A DNA stretch of 45,824 nucleotides, from IMG/VR virus record IMGVR_UViG_3300002460_000052, positions 1-45,824 of that record, one strand, 5' to 3'. Every line of letters begins with the position of its first letter. Position 1 is the stretch's first letter. The translations under genes were made by a program, and so were the position numbers. Under the pieces are notes generated by a model that made no database searches, was not told where the DNA came from, and saw nothing but the letters and a program-made list of their open reading frames with translations. Positions 20,723 to 29,628 of this stretch are shown in pieces. This stretch comes from a virus.

Positions 20723-22117
20723 ATGGATGCTCAAATGAATGTTGAATTGATCGCGGTAGAGGCCATCCAACCCAACCCGCACAACAGCCGCCTGCACTCC
20801 GCAGGCCAGATAGCGGACATCGTGAAGTCGATCAAAGAGTTTGGCTGGACGATGCCGCTCTTGATCGATGAGGCCGGCGTGTTGCTTGCTGGCCACGGGC
20901 GCCTAATGGCGGCCAAGAAGGCGGGAGTGACCGAGGTGCCGTGCGTGCGCAAGGTCGGGCTCACGCCTGCTCAAAAGCGCGCGTACGTCATCGCGGACAA
21001 CCAGCTGGGCCAGGGCTCAACGTGGGACGAGAAGATCCTGAAGATGGAGCTGCAAGAGTTGATGTCGATGGACTTCGATGTCGGCCTCCTGGGCTTCGAC
21101 GGCGAGGAGCTCAACGACCTGCTGGCCGCCACCTTCGACGATGAAGATGTGGGAGCGTCTGCGGGCTGGACTGAGGAGGATGACGTCAAACCTGCGCCTG
21201 CTGTGCCGGTCACGCGCAGGGGCGATGTGTGGGTGATGGGCAAGCACCGGCTGATGTGCGGTGACAGCACCAGTGCCCAGGACATGGCTATCCTTGCTGC
21301 TGGCCTGGTGGATCTCTGGTTGACCGACCCGCCATACAACGTCGCCTATGAAGGCGGCACCAAGGACAAGCTCAAGATCCAGAATGACGACATGTCGGAC
21401 GGCGAGTTTCGCAAGTTTCTTGCCTCTGCCTATGCCGCCGCAGACAGCGTCATGCGCCCAGGCGCTGCGTTCTATATCTGGCACGCAGACAGCGAGGGCT
21501 TCAACTTCCGCGCTGCTGCCAAGGACGTCGGCTGGCCCATCCGGCAGTGCCTGATTTGGCGCAAAAACTCGATGGTTCTGGGCCGTCAGGACTATCAGTG
21601 GCAGCACGAGCCGTGTCTGTACGGGTGGAAACTGGGCGCTGGCCACACATGGCACGGGGGTCGAAAGCAGACCACTGTGCGCGATCTGCCTGAGTACGGC
21701 GTTCCGTTGCTGCAGCTGCCCGATGGGCGGTGGCAGTTGTCTGCCGGTGGGCGTGTGTACGTGATCGGTGCCGATGCGGCTGTCGAAGAGGTGACGCCAA
21801 GCGTCATCAACGAGGCCAAGCCAAAGACCAACGATTCACACCCCACCATGAAGCCTGTGGCACTGTTCGAGCGTCAGCTGCTCAATAGCTCGGGACCAGG
21901 GCAGGTGGTACTCGACAGCTTTGGTGGAAGTGGTACCACCTTGATCTGCTGCGAGAAGCACCACCGCCAGGCTCGCCTGATGGAGTTGGACGAGAAGTAT
22001 TGCGACGTCATCGTGAACCGCTGGCAGGAGTTCTCCGGATCTGTGGCCGTGCTCGAGGCCACCGGCGCCACCTTTGAAGATACCCGCGATGCTCGTTTGG
22101 TTAGCGAGGTTGCTTGA
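20723..22117 (+). CDS. ParB-domain/DNA adenine-type methyltransferase fusion
   Basis: A 464-residue protein. The ParB/Srx-like domain (residues 5-100) has QPNPHNSR and the nucleotide-binding LLAGHGRLMAA. The methyltransferase part carries D202-PPY (motif IV) before FGGSGTT at 400-406 (motif I), which is the beta-class order of N6-adenine or N4-cytosine enzymes. It transfers methyl groups from S-adenosylmethionine to phage DNA. Its place directly before the terminase genes is common in such phages and may link DNA modification to packaging. AGGGGG precedes the ATG at 20723; the stop overlaps the next ATG. No restriction partner is present. Confidence 0.9.
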   Translation: MDAQMNVELIAVEAIQPNPHNSRLHSAGQIADIVKSIKEFGWTMPLLIDEAGVLLAGHGRLMAAKKAGVTEVPCVRKVGLTPAQKRAYVIADNQLGQGSTWDEKILKMELQELMSMDFDVGLLGFDGEELNDLLAATFDDEDVGASAGWTEEDDVKPAPAVPVTRRGDVWVMGKHRLMCGDSTSAQDMAILAAGLVDLWLTDPPYNVAYEGGTKDKLKIQNDDMSDGEFRKFLASAYAAADSVMRPGAAFYIWHADSEGFNFRAAAKDVGWPIRQCLIWRKNSMVLGRQDYQWQHEPCLYGWKLGAGHTWHGGRKQTTVRDLPEYGVPLLQLPDGRWQLSAGGRVYVIGADAAVEEVTPSVINEAKPKTNDSHPTMKPVALFERQLLNSSGPGQVVLDSFGGSGTTLICCEKHHRQARLMELDEKYCDVIVNRWQEFSGSVAVLEATGATFEDTRDARLVSEVA

Positions 22118-22839
22118 TGAACGCGCCGGGCATGTCCACCGTTGGCCACGACGCCGCCTCTGCGCTGCTGCAGGTTGCGCCCGACCAGCTGCATCGGCTG
22201 GTCGCGTCTGGTGTGGTGCGCCGGGCTGCCCCGGGCAAGTACGTGCCGGCCCAGCTCATCCGGGATTACATCGCCTGGTTGCATGCCGAGCCAGAGCGGC
22301 GTGACCGTTCTCCGACGCAGTCGGAAATTGCCGAGCACCTCGACATGAGCGATCGGAATCTGCGCGACTTGCTGCAGATGCTGGATCTCGACCACAAGCA
22401 GGCCAGCTTGAGTGCCATCCGAGTCGGCTATATCCGGAGATTGCGCGAGCAGGCAGCGGGTCGTGTCGGCTCTGAGGATGGTGGCCTCGACCTGGTTCAA
22501 GAGCGCGCCGCCCTGGCCCGTGAGCAGCGGGAAGGCCAGGCCATCAAGAACGCTGTGGCCCGCAAAGAGTTTGCCCCGGTGGGCCTGCTGGCCGATGTTC
22601 TGGGCATGGCTGCCAGCGCCGTGGTTGACCGCTTCGACCAGCTGGAGGGCGCGCTGCGCAAGGCCTGCCCCGACCTTCCCGACGACGCCAAGACCACCGT
22701 GCAATCGGTGATTGCCGCCGCCCGCAACGAATGGATACGCAGCACCGAGCGCCTGGTAACCGATGGCCTGGACGCCATGCTGGCCGCGCAGGACGAAGAC
22801 GACACGCCCGAGCTGTTCGACGAAGACGCCACCGCATGA
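22117..22839 (+). CDS. Terminase small subunit (Nu1-like)
   Basis: A 240-residue protein. The N-terminal helix-turn-helix (about 10-50, ASALLQVAPDQLHRLVASG, then PGKYVPAQLIRDYIAW) and a second one at about 65-90 (PTQSEIAEHLDMSDRNLRDL) fit a DNA-recognition subunit. The central helices promote oligomerisation and the acidic C terminus is expected to contact the large subunit. It binds the packaging site and directs GpA to cos. The ATG at 22117 overlaps the methyltransferase stop; the TTG at 22114 is not needed. Its stop overlaps the terminase large subunit start. Confidence 0.8.
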   Translation: MNAPGMSTVGHDAASALLQVAPDQLHRLVASGVVRRAAPGKYVPAQLIRDYIAWLHAEPERRDRSPTQSEIAEHLDMSDRNLRDLLQMLDLDHKQASLSAIRVGYIRRLREQAAGRVGSEDGGLDLVQERAALAREQREGQAIKNAVARKEFAPVGLLADVLGMAASAVVDRFDQLEGALRKACPDLPDDAKTTVQSVIAAARNEWIRSTERLVTDGLDAMLAAQDEDDTPELFDEDATA

Positions 22840-24923
22840 CCACCCTGCCCACCATCCACCCCGAGACGGCCGAAGCCATCAAGGCCGCCGTGCGCCTGGG
22901 GCTGGAGAGCCTGCGGGCTGAGCCGCCGCAGCGGCTGGGTGATTGGGCGCGCGACCACTTCAAGCTGGCGGGCGAGAGCAGCCACACCAAGGGCGCCTGG
23001 GTGGCATGGGCTTTCCAGGTGGGCATTCTCGACTTCATGAGCGACGACCGGATCGAGGAGCTGGACGTGATGAAGGCCAAGCGCGTGGGCTACACCAAGA
23101 TGGTGACCGCCTACATCGCCTACAACGTGGCCCACCGCCGCCGCAAGCAGGCCCTGTGGCAGCCCACAGACGATGACCGTGATAGCTACGTCAAGAGCGA
23201 GATTGACCCGGTGCTTGACCCCCTGACGGGCGTGCCTGCCGTCAACAAGGCCCGCAGGCGCGGCAAGGGCGCCAGCGAAGAAACCATCAAGTACAAGCCC
23301 TTCCGCGATTCGGCCCTGCACCTGCTGGGCGGCAAGGCATCGCGGGCGTATCGGCGCATCACCGTGGCCGCGGCCATCCTCGACGAAATCAGCAAGTTCG
23401 ACCGCAGCATTGAAAAAAGCGGCCCGCCGCGCGGCCTGGCCCGTGGGCGGTTGGAAGGTGCGCCATACCCCAAGCTGGTATGCGGCAGCACGCCCCTGCT
23501 CAAAGGGCTGTGCCACATCGAGGACGCGGTGGACGAGGCCGAAGGCCTGGTGCGCTTCCACATCGATTGCAAGCACTGCGGGCTTGGGCATCCGTTGATG
23601 TGGGGTGGCAAAGACAAGGCGCACGGCTTCAAGTGGGAGCGCGGCAACCCCGCCAGCGTGCGCCACGTCTGCCCGCATTGCCGCAAAAGCATCACCCAGG
23701 CCGACTACATGCCCGGCGGCACGCCCGTGGGCGGCGCCTGGGTGTGCGAGCGCACCGGAAAGACCTACGGCCCCGACCGCGTGTGGCGCGACAACAAAGG
23801 CATGCCCTGCCGCCCGCCGCGCAGCCTGGCCGTGCATGTGTGGACCGCCTACAGCCCGCAGCGCGCCTGGTCCGACATCGTGACCGAATTTGAGAACGCC
23901 CTGAAGGCGCTGGAAAAGGGCGACGTGGGCCCCATGCAGCTGTTCGTGAACGAAACCCTGGGCGAGACCTGGGAGCTGGCAGGCGAGCGCACCGACGAAC
24001 ACGCCCTGCAGGCCCGGGCCGAACCCTACAAGCTGTGCACCGTGCCGCGCGGCGCGCTCATCCTCACCGCCGGGGTGGACGTGCAGCGCAACCGCTGGGA
24101 AATCACCGTGTACGGATGGGGCAGGGGGCTGGAGAGCTGGGTGGTGGACGTGGCTGTGCTGGAGGGCAACCCGGCCGTGGACGAGGAATGGGGCGCCGTG
24201 CTCGAGTACCTGCAGCGCCGCTACCCGCAAGAGGCTGGTGGCCTCACCATGGGCATCAGCGCCACCAGCATCGACAGCTCCGACCAGACCCAGGCCGTGT
24301 ACAGCTGGGTCAGCAAGGCGCAGCACATGCTGAAGAACCTGCGCGCCATCAAGGGCGACGGCAACGACAACGTGCCACTGCTGGGCCCCAGCAGCCTGCA
24401 AGAAATCAACTGGCGCGGCCGCAAGGTGGCGCGCGGCATCAAGCTGTGGCGCGTGGGCGTCGATTCGGCCAAAGACTTGCTACTGGGCCAGCTCTCCATT
24501 CAGCAGCCCGGCCCCGGCTACGTGCACTTTTCCGACGAACTGCCGCGCGAGTTCTATGAGCAGCTGACCGCCGAACAGCGCGTGCTGGCCCGCGTCAACG
24601 GGCGCGAGGCATACCGCTGGATCAAACGCCGACCGCGCAATGAGCAGCTGGACAACCGCAACTACGCCATGCACGCCGCCATGGGGCTGGGCCTGCACAA
24701 GTACACCGATGCGCAGTGGGAGAGGCTCGAAGCCGCTGTGCAACCCCCAGCCGACCTGTTCAGCCCGCCGCAGCAAATACAAGTAAAAACAGGCTCTAGC
24801 GCTTATGCAGAAAGCGCAAGCAGCTATCAAAATAGTAGCGCACAAGCCCACAAACCACCCACCCCAAAAGGAAAGCCCACGCATGCAGCCACAGACGGAT
24901 GGTCTTTTGACCGCAGAGCCTGA
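22836..24923 (+). CDS. Terminase large subunit (GpA family)
   Basis: A 695-residue packaging motor of the lambda GpA type. The ATPase carries a Walker A-like KAKRVGYTK (80-88) and Walker B ILDEIS (D183-E184). Two CxxC pairs (C245/C248, C279/C282) suggest a zinc ribbon. The nuclease domain begins near D415 (LTAGVDVQ). The enzyme cuts concatemers at cos and pumps DNA through the portal. The last 40 or so residues (rich in Ser, Ala, Gln and Pro) are encoded over a host palindromic repeat at 24786-24838 and probably are not native. The ATG at 22836 overlaps the small subunit stop. Confidence 0.95.
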   Translation: MTTLPTIHPETAEAIKAAVRLGLESLRAEPPQRLGDWARDHFKLAGESSHTKGAWVAWAFQVGILDFMSDDRIEELDVMKAKRVGYTKMVTAYIAYNVAHRRRKQALWQPTDDDRDSYVKSEIDPVLDPLTGVPAVNKARRRGKGASEETIKYKPFRDSALHLLGGKASRAYRRITVAAAILDEISKFDRSIEKSGPPRGLARGRLEGAPYPKLVCGSTPLLKGLCHIEDAVDEAEGLVRFHIDCKHCGLGHPLMWGGKDKAHGFKWERGNPASVRHVCPHCRKSITQADYMPGGTPVGGAWVCERTGKTYGPDRVWRDNKGMPCRPPRSLAVHVWTAYSPQRAWSDIVTEFENALKALEKGDVGPMQLFVNETLGETWELAGERTDEHALQARAEPYKLCTVPRGALILTAGVDVQRNRWEITVYGWGRGLESWVVDVAVLEGNPAVDEEWGAVLEYLQRRYPQEAGGLTMGISATSIDSSDQTQAVYSWVSKAQHMLKNLRAIKGDGNDNVPLLGPSSLQEINWRGRKVARGIKLWRVGVDSAKDLLLGQLSIQQPGPGYVHFSDELPREFYEQLTAEQRVLARVNGREAYRWIKRRPRNEQLDNRNYAMHAAMGLGLHKYTDAQWERLEAAVQPPADLFSPPQQIQVKTGSSAYAESASSYQNSSAQAHKPPTPKGKPTHAATDGWSFDRRA
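24786..24838 (-). repeat. Comamonad-type palindromic repeat, copy B (inside terminase 3' end)
   Basis: The minus strand reads TTTTGATAGCTGC, then TTGCGCTTTCTGCATAAGCGC and TAGAGCCTGTTTTTA, the clearest copy of the element in the window. It is read through in frame by the terminase gene. Confidence 0.8.
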
Positions 24924-25260
24924 AGCAACCGCGCCGCCGCTCGACGACGAAGCCGCCACGCTGCGCGACGATGTGCGCTGCATCCTGCTCGAATGCCACC
25001 GCGACCGCGCGCTGCAGGCCCTGCACGGCGCAGCCACCAGCGACGCCATCCACCAGCTGGCCGATGCGGTGGCCCGGCGCCTGGCGCCGCGCATAGGCGG
25101 GCGGTACGTGCCCAAGCGCGGCGACAGCGATGCACGCGCCAAGCGTGACGCCGCCGTGTGGAAAGCCTGGAACGGGCGCAACGGCGCGCAGATCATGCGC
25201 GACTTCGCCATCTCGCGGCGCCTGCTGTATTCCATCCTGTCGCGCAAGCGCAAGGCGTAG
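24883..25260 (+). CDS. Mor-like transcription activator candidate
   Basis: A 125-residue protein. The C-terminal 45 residues (AVWKAWNGRNGAQIMRDFAI, then SRRLLYSILSRKRKA) match the helix-turn-helix end of Mor/C-type phage activators. The N-terminal part is acidic and helical, with DAIHQLADAVARRLAPRIGG in the middle, as in the Mor dimerisation region. The ATG at 24883 overlaps the terminase 3' end by 41 bp. It lies 43 bp before the first of two identical palindromic 32-bp elements in the late region. A role in switching on head and tail genes is a reasonable inference. Confidence 0.6.
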   Translation: MQPQTDGLLTAEPEATAPPLDDEAATLRDDVRCILLECHRDRALQALHGAATSDAIHQLADAVARRLAPRIGGRYVPKRGDSDARAKRDAAVWKAWNGRNGAQIMRDFAISRRLLYSILSRKRKA

Positions 25261-25302
25261 CACGGCGCCACTGACCGCGCTGGCCTTTTTGGGCGGTGGC
25301 GT

Positions 25303-25334
25303 AAAAGTAGTGCAGCTTTTTTAGATTTTGCACA
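25303..25334. promoter_or_regulatory. 32-bp palindromic late element, copy 1
   Basis: Identical to 27078-27109. It contains GTGCA (25310-25314) and its inverse TGCAC (25329-25333) separated by a 14-base T-rich stretch that includes TTTTTTAGATTTT. It precedes the gpW start by about 23 bases. It could be an activator site with an overlapping TAGATT -10 box. Confidence 0.6.
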
Positions 25335-25356
25335 GCCATGCGGGCACCCTCGCCCC

Positions 25357-25572
25357 ATGGCATTCACCACCCAAGACCTCGCCGCCATTGATGCGGCCAT
25401 TGCCTCGGGCGAGCTGACCATTCGCGCCGCCGACGGCAAGATGGTCACCCTGCGCACCATGGCCGAACTGCTGCAGGCGCGCGATGCCATCAAAAACGAC
25501 ATTGCCGCCGCCGCGCCCGCCGCCCAGCGCCGCGCCTACCCGCGCCACCAGCTGGCCGACTTCTCGGACTGA
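25357..25572 (+). CDS. Head-tail joining protein gpW
   Basis: A 71-residue protein matching lambda gpW in length and pattern (FTTQDLAAIDAAIASGELTI, then ADGKMVTLRTMAELLQARDA). gpW binds the portal after packaging and is needed for tail attachment. The gene sits directly before the portal gene, which is the standard place. Confidence 0.9.
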   Translation: MAFTTQDLAAIDAAIASGELTIRAADGKMVTLRTMAELLQARDAIKNDIAAAAPAAQRRAYPRHQLADFSD

Positions 25573-25574
25573 CC

Positions 25575-27062
25575 ATGGCCGCAAAAACCCCCCGCAACAT
25601 CGTGGACCGCGCCGTGGCGTGGTTGTCGCCATCGGCCGCTGTCAAGCGCGCCCAGGCCCGCCAGGTGCTGGCCTACTACGAAGCCGCCCGGCCCGACCGC
25701 CTGCGCAAAGGCCGCCGCGCCACCGGCAGCGCCAATGACGAAGTGCTGCAAGCCGGTGGCACCCTGCGCCAGGTGGCCCGCCATCTGGAGCAAAACTACG
25801 ACCTGGCCCTGGGCGTGCTCAACACCCTGGTGGTCAACGTGGTGGGGCCCAACGGCATCGGTGTGGAGCCGCAGCCACGCAAGGCAGACGGCAGCATTGA
25901 CGACGCACTGGCCCGTCAAATCCTCATGCTGTACCAGGACTGGTGCAAGGCCCCCGAGGTGACCCGCCAGCACGACTGGCCCAGCGCCCAGCGCCTGCTG
26001 GCCCGTAGCTGGCTGCGCGATGGCGAAGTGTTCAGCCAGTTGGTCAGCGGCATGGCGCCCGGCCTGCAGCACGGCAGCACCGTGCCGTTCAGCGTGGAGA
26101 TGATCGAGGCGGACTACGTGCCGCAAGACCTCAACAGCAGCACGCCCGCCATCGTGCAGGGCATCAGCGTCAACGCCTGGGGCGCAGCCACGGGCTACAA
26201 CGTGTACAAGGCCAGCCCGCTCGAAGGCGTGGCGCTGCTGGGCGCGTCGCAAACCAAGTTTGTGCCGGCAGACCGCATGCTGCACCTCAAAAACGTGCAC
26301 CGCATCCGCCAGATGCGCGGCGTGTCGGTGTTCGCCAGCGTGCTGAACCGCTTTGACGACCTGAAGGACTACGAAGAAAGCGAGCGCATCGCCGCAAAGA
26401 TCGCTGCCAGCATGGCCGCGTACATCAAAAAGGGCGCCCCCGACCTGTACGAACCCGACGCCGATGCAGAGCCGCGCCAGATGAAGTTCCGCCCAGGCAT
26501 GGTGTTTGACGACCTGAAGGTGGGCGAAGAAATCGGGATGATCGACACCAACCGGCCCAACCCGAACCTGGAGACATACCGCAGCGGCCAAATGAAGGCC
26601 ATTGCCGCAGGCGCTGGCCCCACCTTCAGCAGCATCAGCCGCACCTACGACGGCACCTACAGCGCCCAGCGCCAGGAGCTGGTAGAGGGCTACGCCGTGT
26701 ATGCCACGCTGTCCAATGAATTCATCGGCCGCATTGTGCGCCCGGTGTATGAGCAGTTCATTGCCGCCGCCGTGGCCAGCGGCCAGCTGCGCGTGCCTGC
26801 AGGCACCCAGCCCGGCACCCTGGCCAGTGCCAGCTACATGCCCCCCGCCATGCCGTGGATTGACCCGCGCAAAGAGGCCGAAGCCTGGGGAATGCTGGAA
26901 GACCGCGCCTATGCCAGCGGCCCCGAAATCATCCGCAAGCGTGGCGGCAACCCACTCGACGTTCTGGAACAGCAAGGCCGTTGGCTGCGCGAAAAGGAGG
27001 CCGAAGGCGTGCCCGACAACGCGGCCCGCGCCCAGCCCAGCGTGACGCTGCAAACCGAATAG
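25575..27062 (+). CDS. Portal protein (lambda family)
   Basis: A 495-residue protein beginning MAAKTPRNIVDRAVAWLSPS. It carries lambda-portal landmarks: VLNTLVVNVVGPNGIGVEPQ, a SARSWLRDGEVF-type segment, HLKNVHRIRQMRGVSVFA, and LEDRAYASGPEIIRKRGGN near the end. Twelve copies form the ring at the capsid vertex through which DNA enters and to which the connector binds. Length fits the family. It starts two bases after the gpW stop. Confidence 0.95.
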   Translation: MAAKTPRNIVDRAVAWLSPSAAVKRAQARQVLAYYEAARPDRLRKGRRATGSANDEVLQAGGTLRQVARHLEQNYDLALGVLNTLVVNVVGPNGIGVEPQPRKADGSIDDALARQILMLYQDWCKAPEVTRQHDWPSAQRLLARSWLRDGEVFSQLVSGMAPGLQHGSTVPFSVEMIEADYVPQDLNSSTPAIVQGISVNAWGAATGYNVYKASPLEGVALLGASQTKFVPADRMLHLKNVHRIRQMRGVSVFASVLNRFDDLKDYEESERIAAKIAASMAAYIKKGAPDLYEPDADAEPRQMKFRPGMVFDDLKVGEEIGMIDTNRPNPNLETYRSGQMKAIAAGAGPTFSSISRTYDGTYSAQRQELVEGYAVYATLSNEFIGRIVRPVYEQFIAAAVASGQLRVPAGTQPGTLASASYMPPAMPWIDPRKEAEAWGMLEDRAYASGPEIIRKRGGNPLDVLEQQGRWLREKEAEGVPDNAARAQPSVTLQTE

Positions 27063-27077
27063 GGCAGAGCAGGGCGC

Positions 27078-27109
27078 AAAAGTAGTGCAGCTTTTTTAGA
27101 TTTTGCACA
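27078..27109. promoter_or_regulatory. 32-bp palindromic late element, copy 2
   Basis: Identical over 32 bases to 25303-25334 and weakly similar for about 20 bases further. GTGCA at 27085-27089 and TGCAC at 27104-27108. It ends 41 bases upstream of the protease-capsid start codon. Confidence 0.6.
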
Positions 27110-27150
27110 CCCGTCCCGGCACATTCACCCCCACACCCACAAGGACAACC

Positions 27151-29196
27151 ATGGCAAAGTGGTACGAACTCAAGGCAAGCATCCCGCAAGCAGCGGGCGA
27201 GCCGCCCAAGCCTGCCGAGCTGCTGATCTACGGCAACATCGGCGACCGCTGGAACGAAGACGGCGTGGTGGCCAGTGAGCTGGTGCGCGACCTGTCCGCG
27301 CTGGAGGCCGACACCATCAACCTGCGCATCAACAGCTACGGCGGCAGCGTGCCCGATGGCCTGGCCATTTACAACGCCCTGCGCCGCCACAAGGCCGCCA
27401 TCAACGTCTTTGTGGACGGCGTGGCCATTTCGTGCGCCAGCTACATCGCCATGGCTGGCGACACCATCACCATGGCGAAGAACAGCCAGATGATGATCCA
27501 CGCCCCTTGGACGTTCGCCTACGGCAACTCCAACGACATGCGCGAGCAGGCTGACATTCTGGACCGCTACGCCAAAGCCATGGCCAGCGCCTACGCCGAC
27601 AAGAGCGGCAAAACCTACGAAGACGCCCTGGCCTTGCTGACCGATGGCAAGGACCACTGGTACCTGGCAGACGAAGCCAAGGCCGAAGGCTTTGCCGACG
27701 AAGTGGGTGAAGAGGTGGCCGTGGCCGCATCGCTGGCCAACAGCTTCGACCTCTCGCGCTTCAAGGCCGCTGCCCCTGCTGCGGCCATCGCACCCCCCCA
27801 AGTTCCGCAACCGACTGCAGCTGCAGTCACAACAAAGGAGGCTTCAATGCCCGCAACCGTGCCCGCAGCTGGTCAACCCGCTGCACCCTACGCTCGCACC
27901 AAGGACGAAAACACCCAGGTGCTCGCCATGTTCAAGCCCTTCGCATCGCGCCCCGAAATCGCCGCGCTGCAAACCGAAGTGCTGGCCGACCCTGGCCTGA
28001 CCATTGAAGCCATTCAGGCCCGCCTGCTGACCGAAATGGGCAAGGGCGCCGAGCCTGCCGTGCCGCAAAACTCCTTCCCGAAGATCGAGACGGTTTCTGA
28101 TGAAGCCGACAAGGCCCGCGAAGCCGCCGTCAACGCCATACTGGTGAAGGCTGGCGTGGTGGCCGACGCGGAAAAGCGCCGCGCCATGTCCGCCAGCAAC
28201 CCCGCCATGAGCCTCAGCCTGGTGGAGATGGCTAAGGCCGCCCTGGTGCGTTCCGGCATCCGCCACGACCATCTGGACAAGATGGGTGTGGTGGCTGCGG
28301 CCTTCACCCAGGGCACCAGCGACTTCCCCGTGCTGCTGGAAAACGCCATGCACAAGACGCTGCAGACGTCCTACGCCATTGCTGCCAACACCTGGAACCG
28401 CTTCTGCGCCACCGGCAGCGTGAGCGACTTCCGTGCGCACAACCGCTACCGCACCGGCAGCTTCGGCAGCCTCGATGCCGTCAACGAGCTGGGCGAGTAC
28501 GTCAACAAGTCCATCCCTGACGGCGAAAAGGGCAGCATCGCCGCCACCACCAAGGGCAACATCATCAACCTGAGCCGCAGGGCCATCATCGATGATGACC
28601 TGGGCGTGTTCGTGGGCCTGGCGAACATGTTGGGCCGCGCAGCAGCCCGCACGGTGGAAGCCGATGTGTACGCCCTGCTGGCCCTCAACAGCGGCGCAGG
28701 CCCCACCATGGGCGACGGCAAGGCGCTGTTCCACGCAGACCACGGCAACATCACCACCAGCGCAGCCATCACCATGGCCGCCCTGGATCTGGACCGCGTG
28801 GCCATGGCATCGCAAAAGGACGTGTCGGGCAACGACTACCTCGACCTGCGCCCCGCTGTGCTGCTGGTGCCCATTGGCCTGGGCGGCACGGCCCGCAGTA
28901 TCAATGACGCGCAGTACGACCCCGACACCGCGAACAAGATGCACAAGCCCAACATCGTCAACGGCCTGTTCCGCGACATTGTGGACACGCCGCGCCTGTC
29001 TGGCAACCGCCGCTACCTGTTTGCTGACCCCTCCGAGGCCCCGGTGCTGGAAGTCGCCTTCCTCGACGGCAACCAGAACCCGTACCTCGAACTGCAGAAC
29101 AGCTTTGACGTGGACGGTGCCCGCTACAAGGTGCGCCTGGACTACGGCGTGGCCGCTGTGGACTACCGAGGCGCCGTCACCAACGCAGGCGGCTGA
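27151..29196 (+). CDS. ClpP-like prohead protease/major capsid protein fusion
   Basis: A 681-residue fusion. Residues 1-190 are a ClpP/S49-type serine protease: INSYGGSVPDGLAIYNAL, a serine in VAISCASYIAMAG and the histidine in MMIHAPW. A Pro/Ala-rich linker follows. Residues about 233-330 look like a helical scaffold. The last 340 residues are the major capsid protein (FRAHNRYRTGSFGS, ISRRAIIDDDLG-type and LFADPSEAPVLEVAFLDG segments). The ATG at 27151 has AAGGA upstream. A very strong AAAGGAGG precedes an in-frame ATG at 27847, so a 449-residue scaffold-capsid form is very likely also made. The protease should cut the scaffold away during head maturation. Confidence 0.92.
   Translation: MAKWYELKASIPQAAGEPPKPAELLIYGNIGDRWNEDGVVASELVRDLSALEADTINLRINSYGGSVPDGLAIYNALRRHKAAINVFVDGVAISCASYIAMAGDTITMAKNSQMMIHAPWTFAYGNSNDMREQADILDRYAKAMASAYADKSGKTYEDALALLTDGKDHWYLADEAKAEGFADEVGEEVAVAASLANSFDLSRFKAAAPAAAIAPPQVPQPTAAAVTTKEASMPATVPAAGQPAAPYARTKDENTQVLAMFKPFASRPEIAALQTEVLADPGLTIEAIQARLLTEMGKGAEPAVPQNSFPKIETVSDEADKAREAAVNAILVKAGVVADAEKRRAMSASNPAMSLSLVEMAKAALVRSGIRHDHLDKMGVVAAAFTQGTSDFPVLLENAMHKTLQTSYAIAANTWNRFCATGSVSDFRAHNRYRTGSFGSLDAVNELGEYVNKSIPDGEKGSIAATTKGNIINLSRRAIIDDDLGVFVGLANMLGRAAARTVEADVYALLALNSGAGPTMGDGKALFHADHGNITTSAAITMAALDLDRVAMASQKDVSGNDYLDLRPAVLLVPIGLGGTARSINDAQYDPDTANKMHKPNIVNGLFRDIVDTPRLSGNRRYLFADPSEAPVLEVAFLDGNQNPYLELQNSFDVDGARYKVRLDYGVAAVDYRGAVTNAGG
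27834..27849 (+). promoter_or_regulatory. Internal ribosome-binding site and start for scaffold-capsid form
   Basis: AAAGGAGG at 27834-27841 is five bases from the in-frame ATG at 27847 (residue 233 of the fusion). It is stronger than the site of the full-length start. The position is exactly at the border between the protease and the capsid part. Confidence 0.75.
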
Positions 29197-29204
29197 TAGC
29201 TGCC

Positions 29205-29228
29205 ACTGGCCGCCACAGCGCGGCCAGT
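29205..29228 (+). terminator. Hairpin after the capsid gene
   Basis: A perfect 9-bp GC-rich stem (ACTGGCCGC at 29205-29213 with 29220-29228, loop CACAGC) begins nine bases after the capsid stop. There is no T run, so it is more likely an mRNA stability or attenuation element than a full terminator. Confidence 0.5.
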
Positions 29229-29260
29229 AAGCCCACCCCCATCAATCGAGGAAACCCAAC

Positions 29261-29623
29261 ATGACCACCACATTCAAGCAAGACGGCAAGGTGATCCAGT
29301 ACACCGCTGGTGCCGACATCAGCGCTGGCGCTGTCGTCAAAATCGGCAACATCCTGGGCGTAGCCCTGACCAACATTGCCAACGGCGCTACCGGCTCCGT
29401 GGCCACCGAGGGCGTTTTTTCTGCGCCAAAAGTTGCTGCCGCCGTCATTGCCCAGGGCGAGAGCCTCACCTGGGACGTGTCCGCTGGCGCCTTTGACGGC
29501 AAGGCCGCATTGGCCGCCGCGGGCGACGTGACTGGCGCCTGCGCCTTCGCATGGGCTGCTGCTGGTGCCACTACCACCACGGTGCTGGTCAAGTTCACCG
29601 GCGTGCCCGGCACCGTTGCCTGA
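29261..29623 (+). CDS. Capsid decoration protein (DUF2190)
   Basis: A 120-residue protein of the DUF2190 type: MTTTFKQDGKVIQYTAGADI, SAGAVVKIGNILGVALTNI, NGATGSVATEGVF and a beta-rich Ala/Thr-rich end. Members bind the capsid surface or stabilise it. Its place directly after the capsid gene is standard. GAGGAAA precedes the ATG. Confidence 0.85.
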   Translation: MTTTFKQDGKVIQYTAGADISAGAVVKIGNILGVALTNIANGATGSVATEGVFSAPKVAAAVIAQGESLTWDVSAGAFDGKAALAAAGDVTGACAFAWAAAGATTTTVLVKFTGVPGTVA

Positions 29624-29628
29624 TCGCC

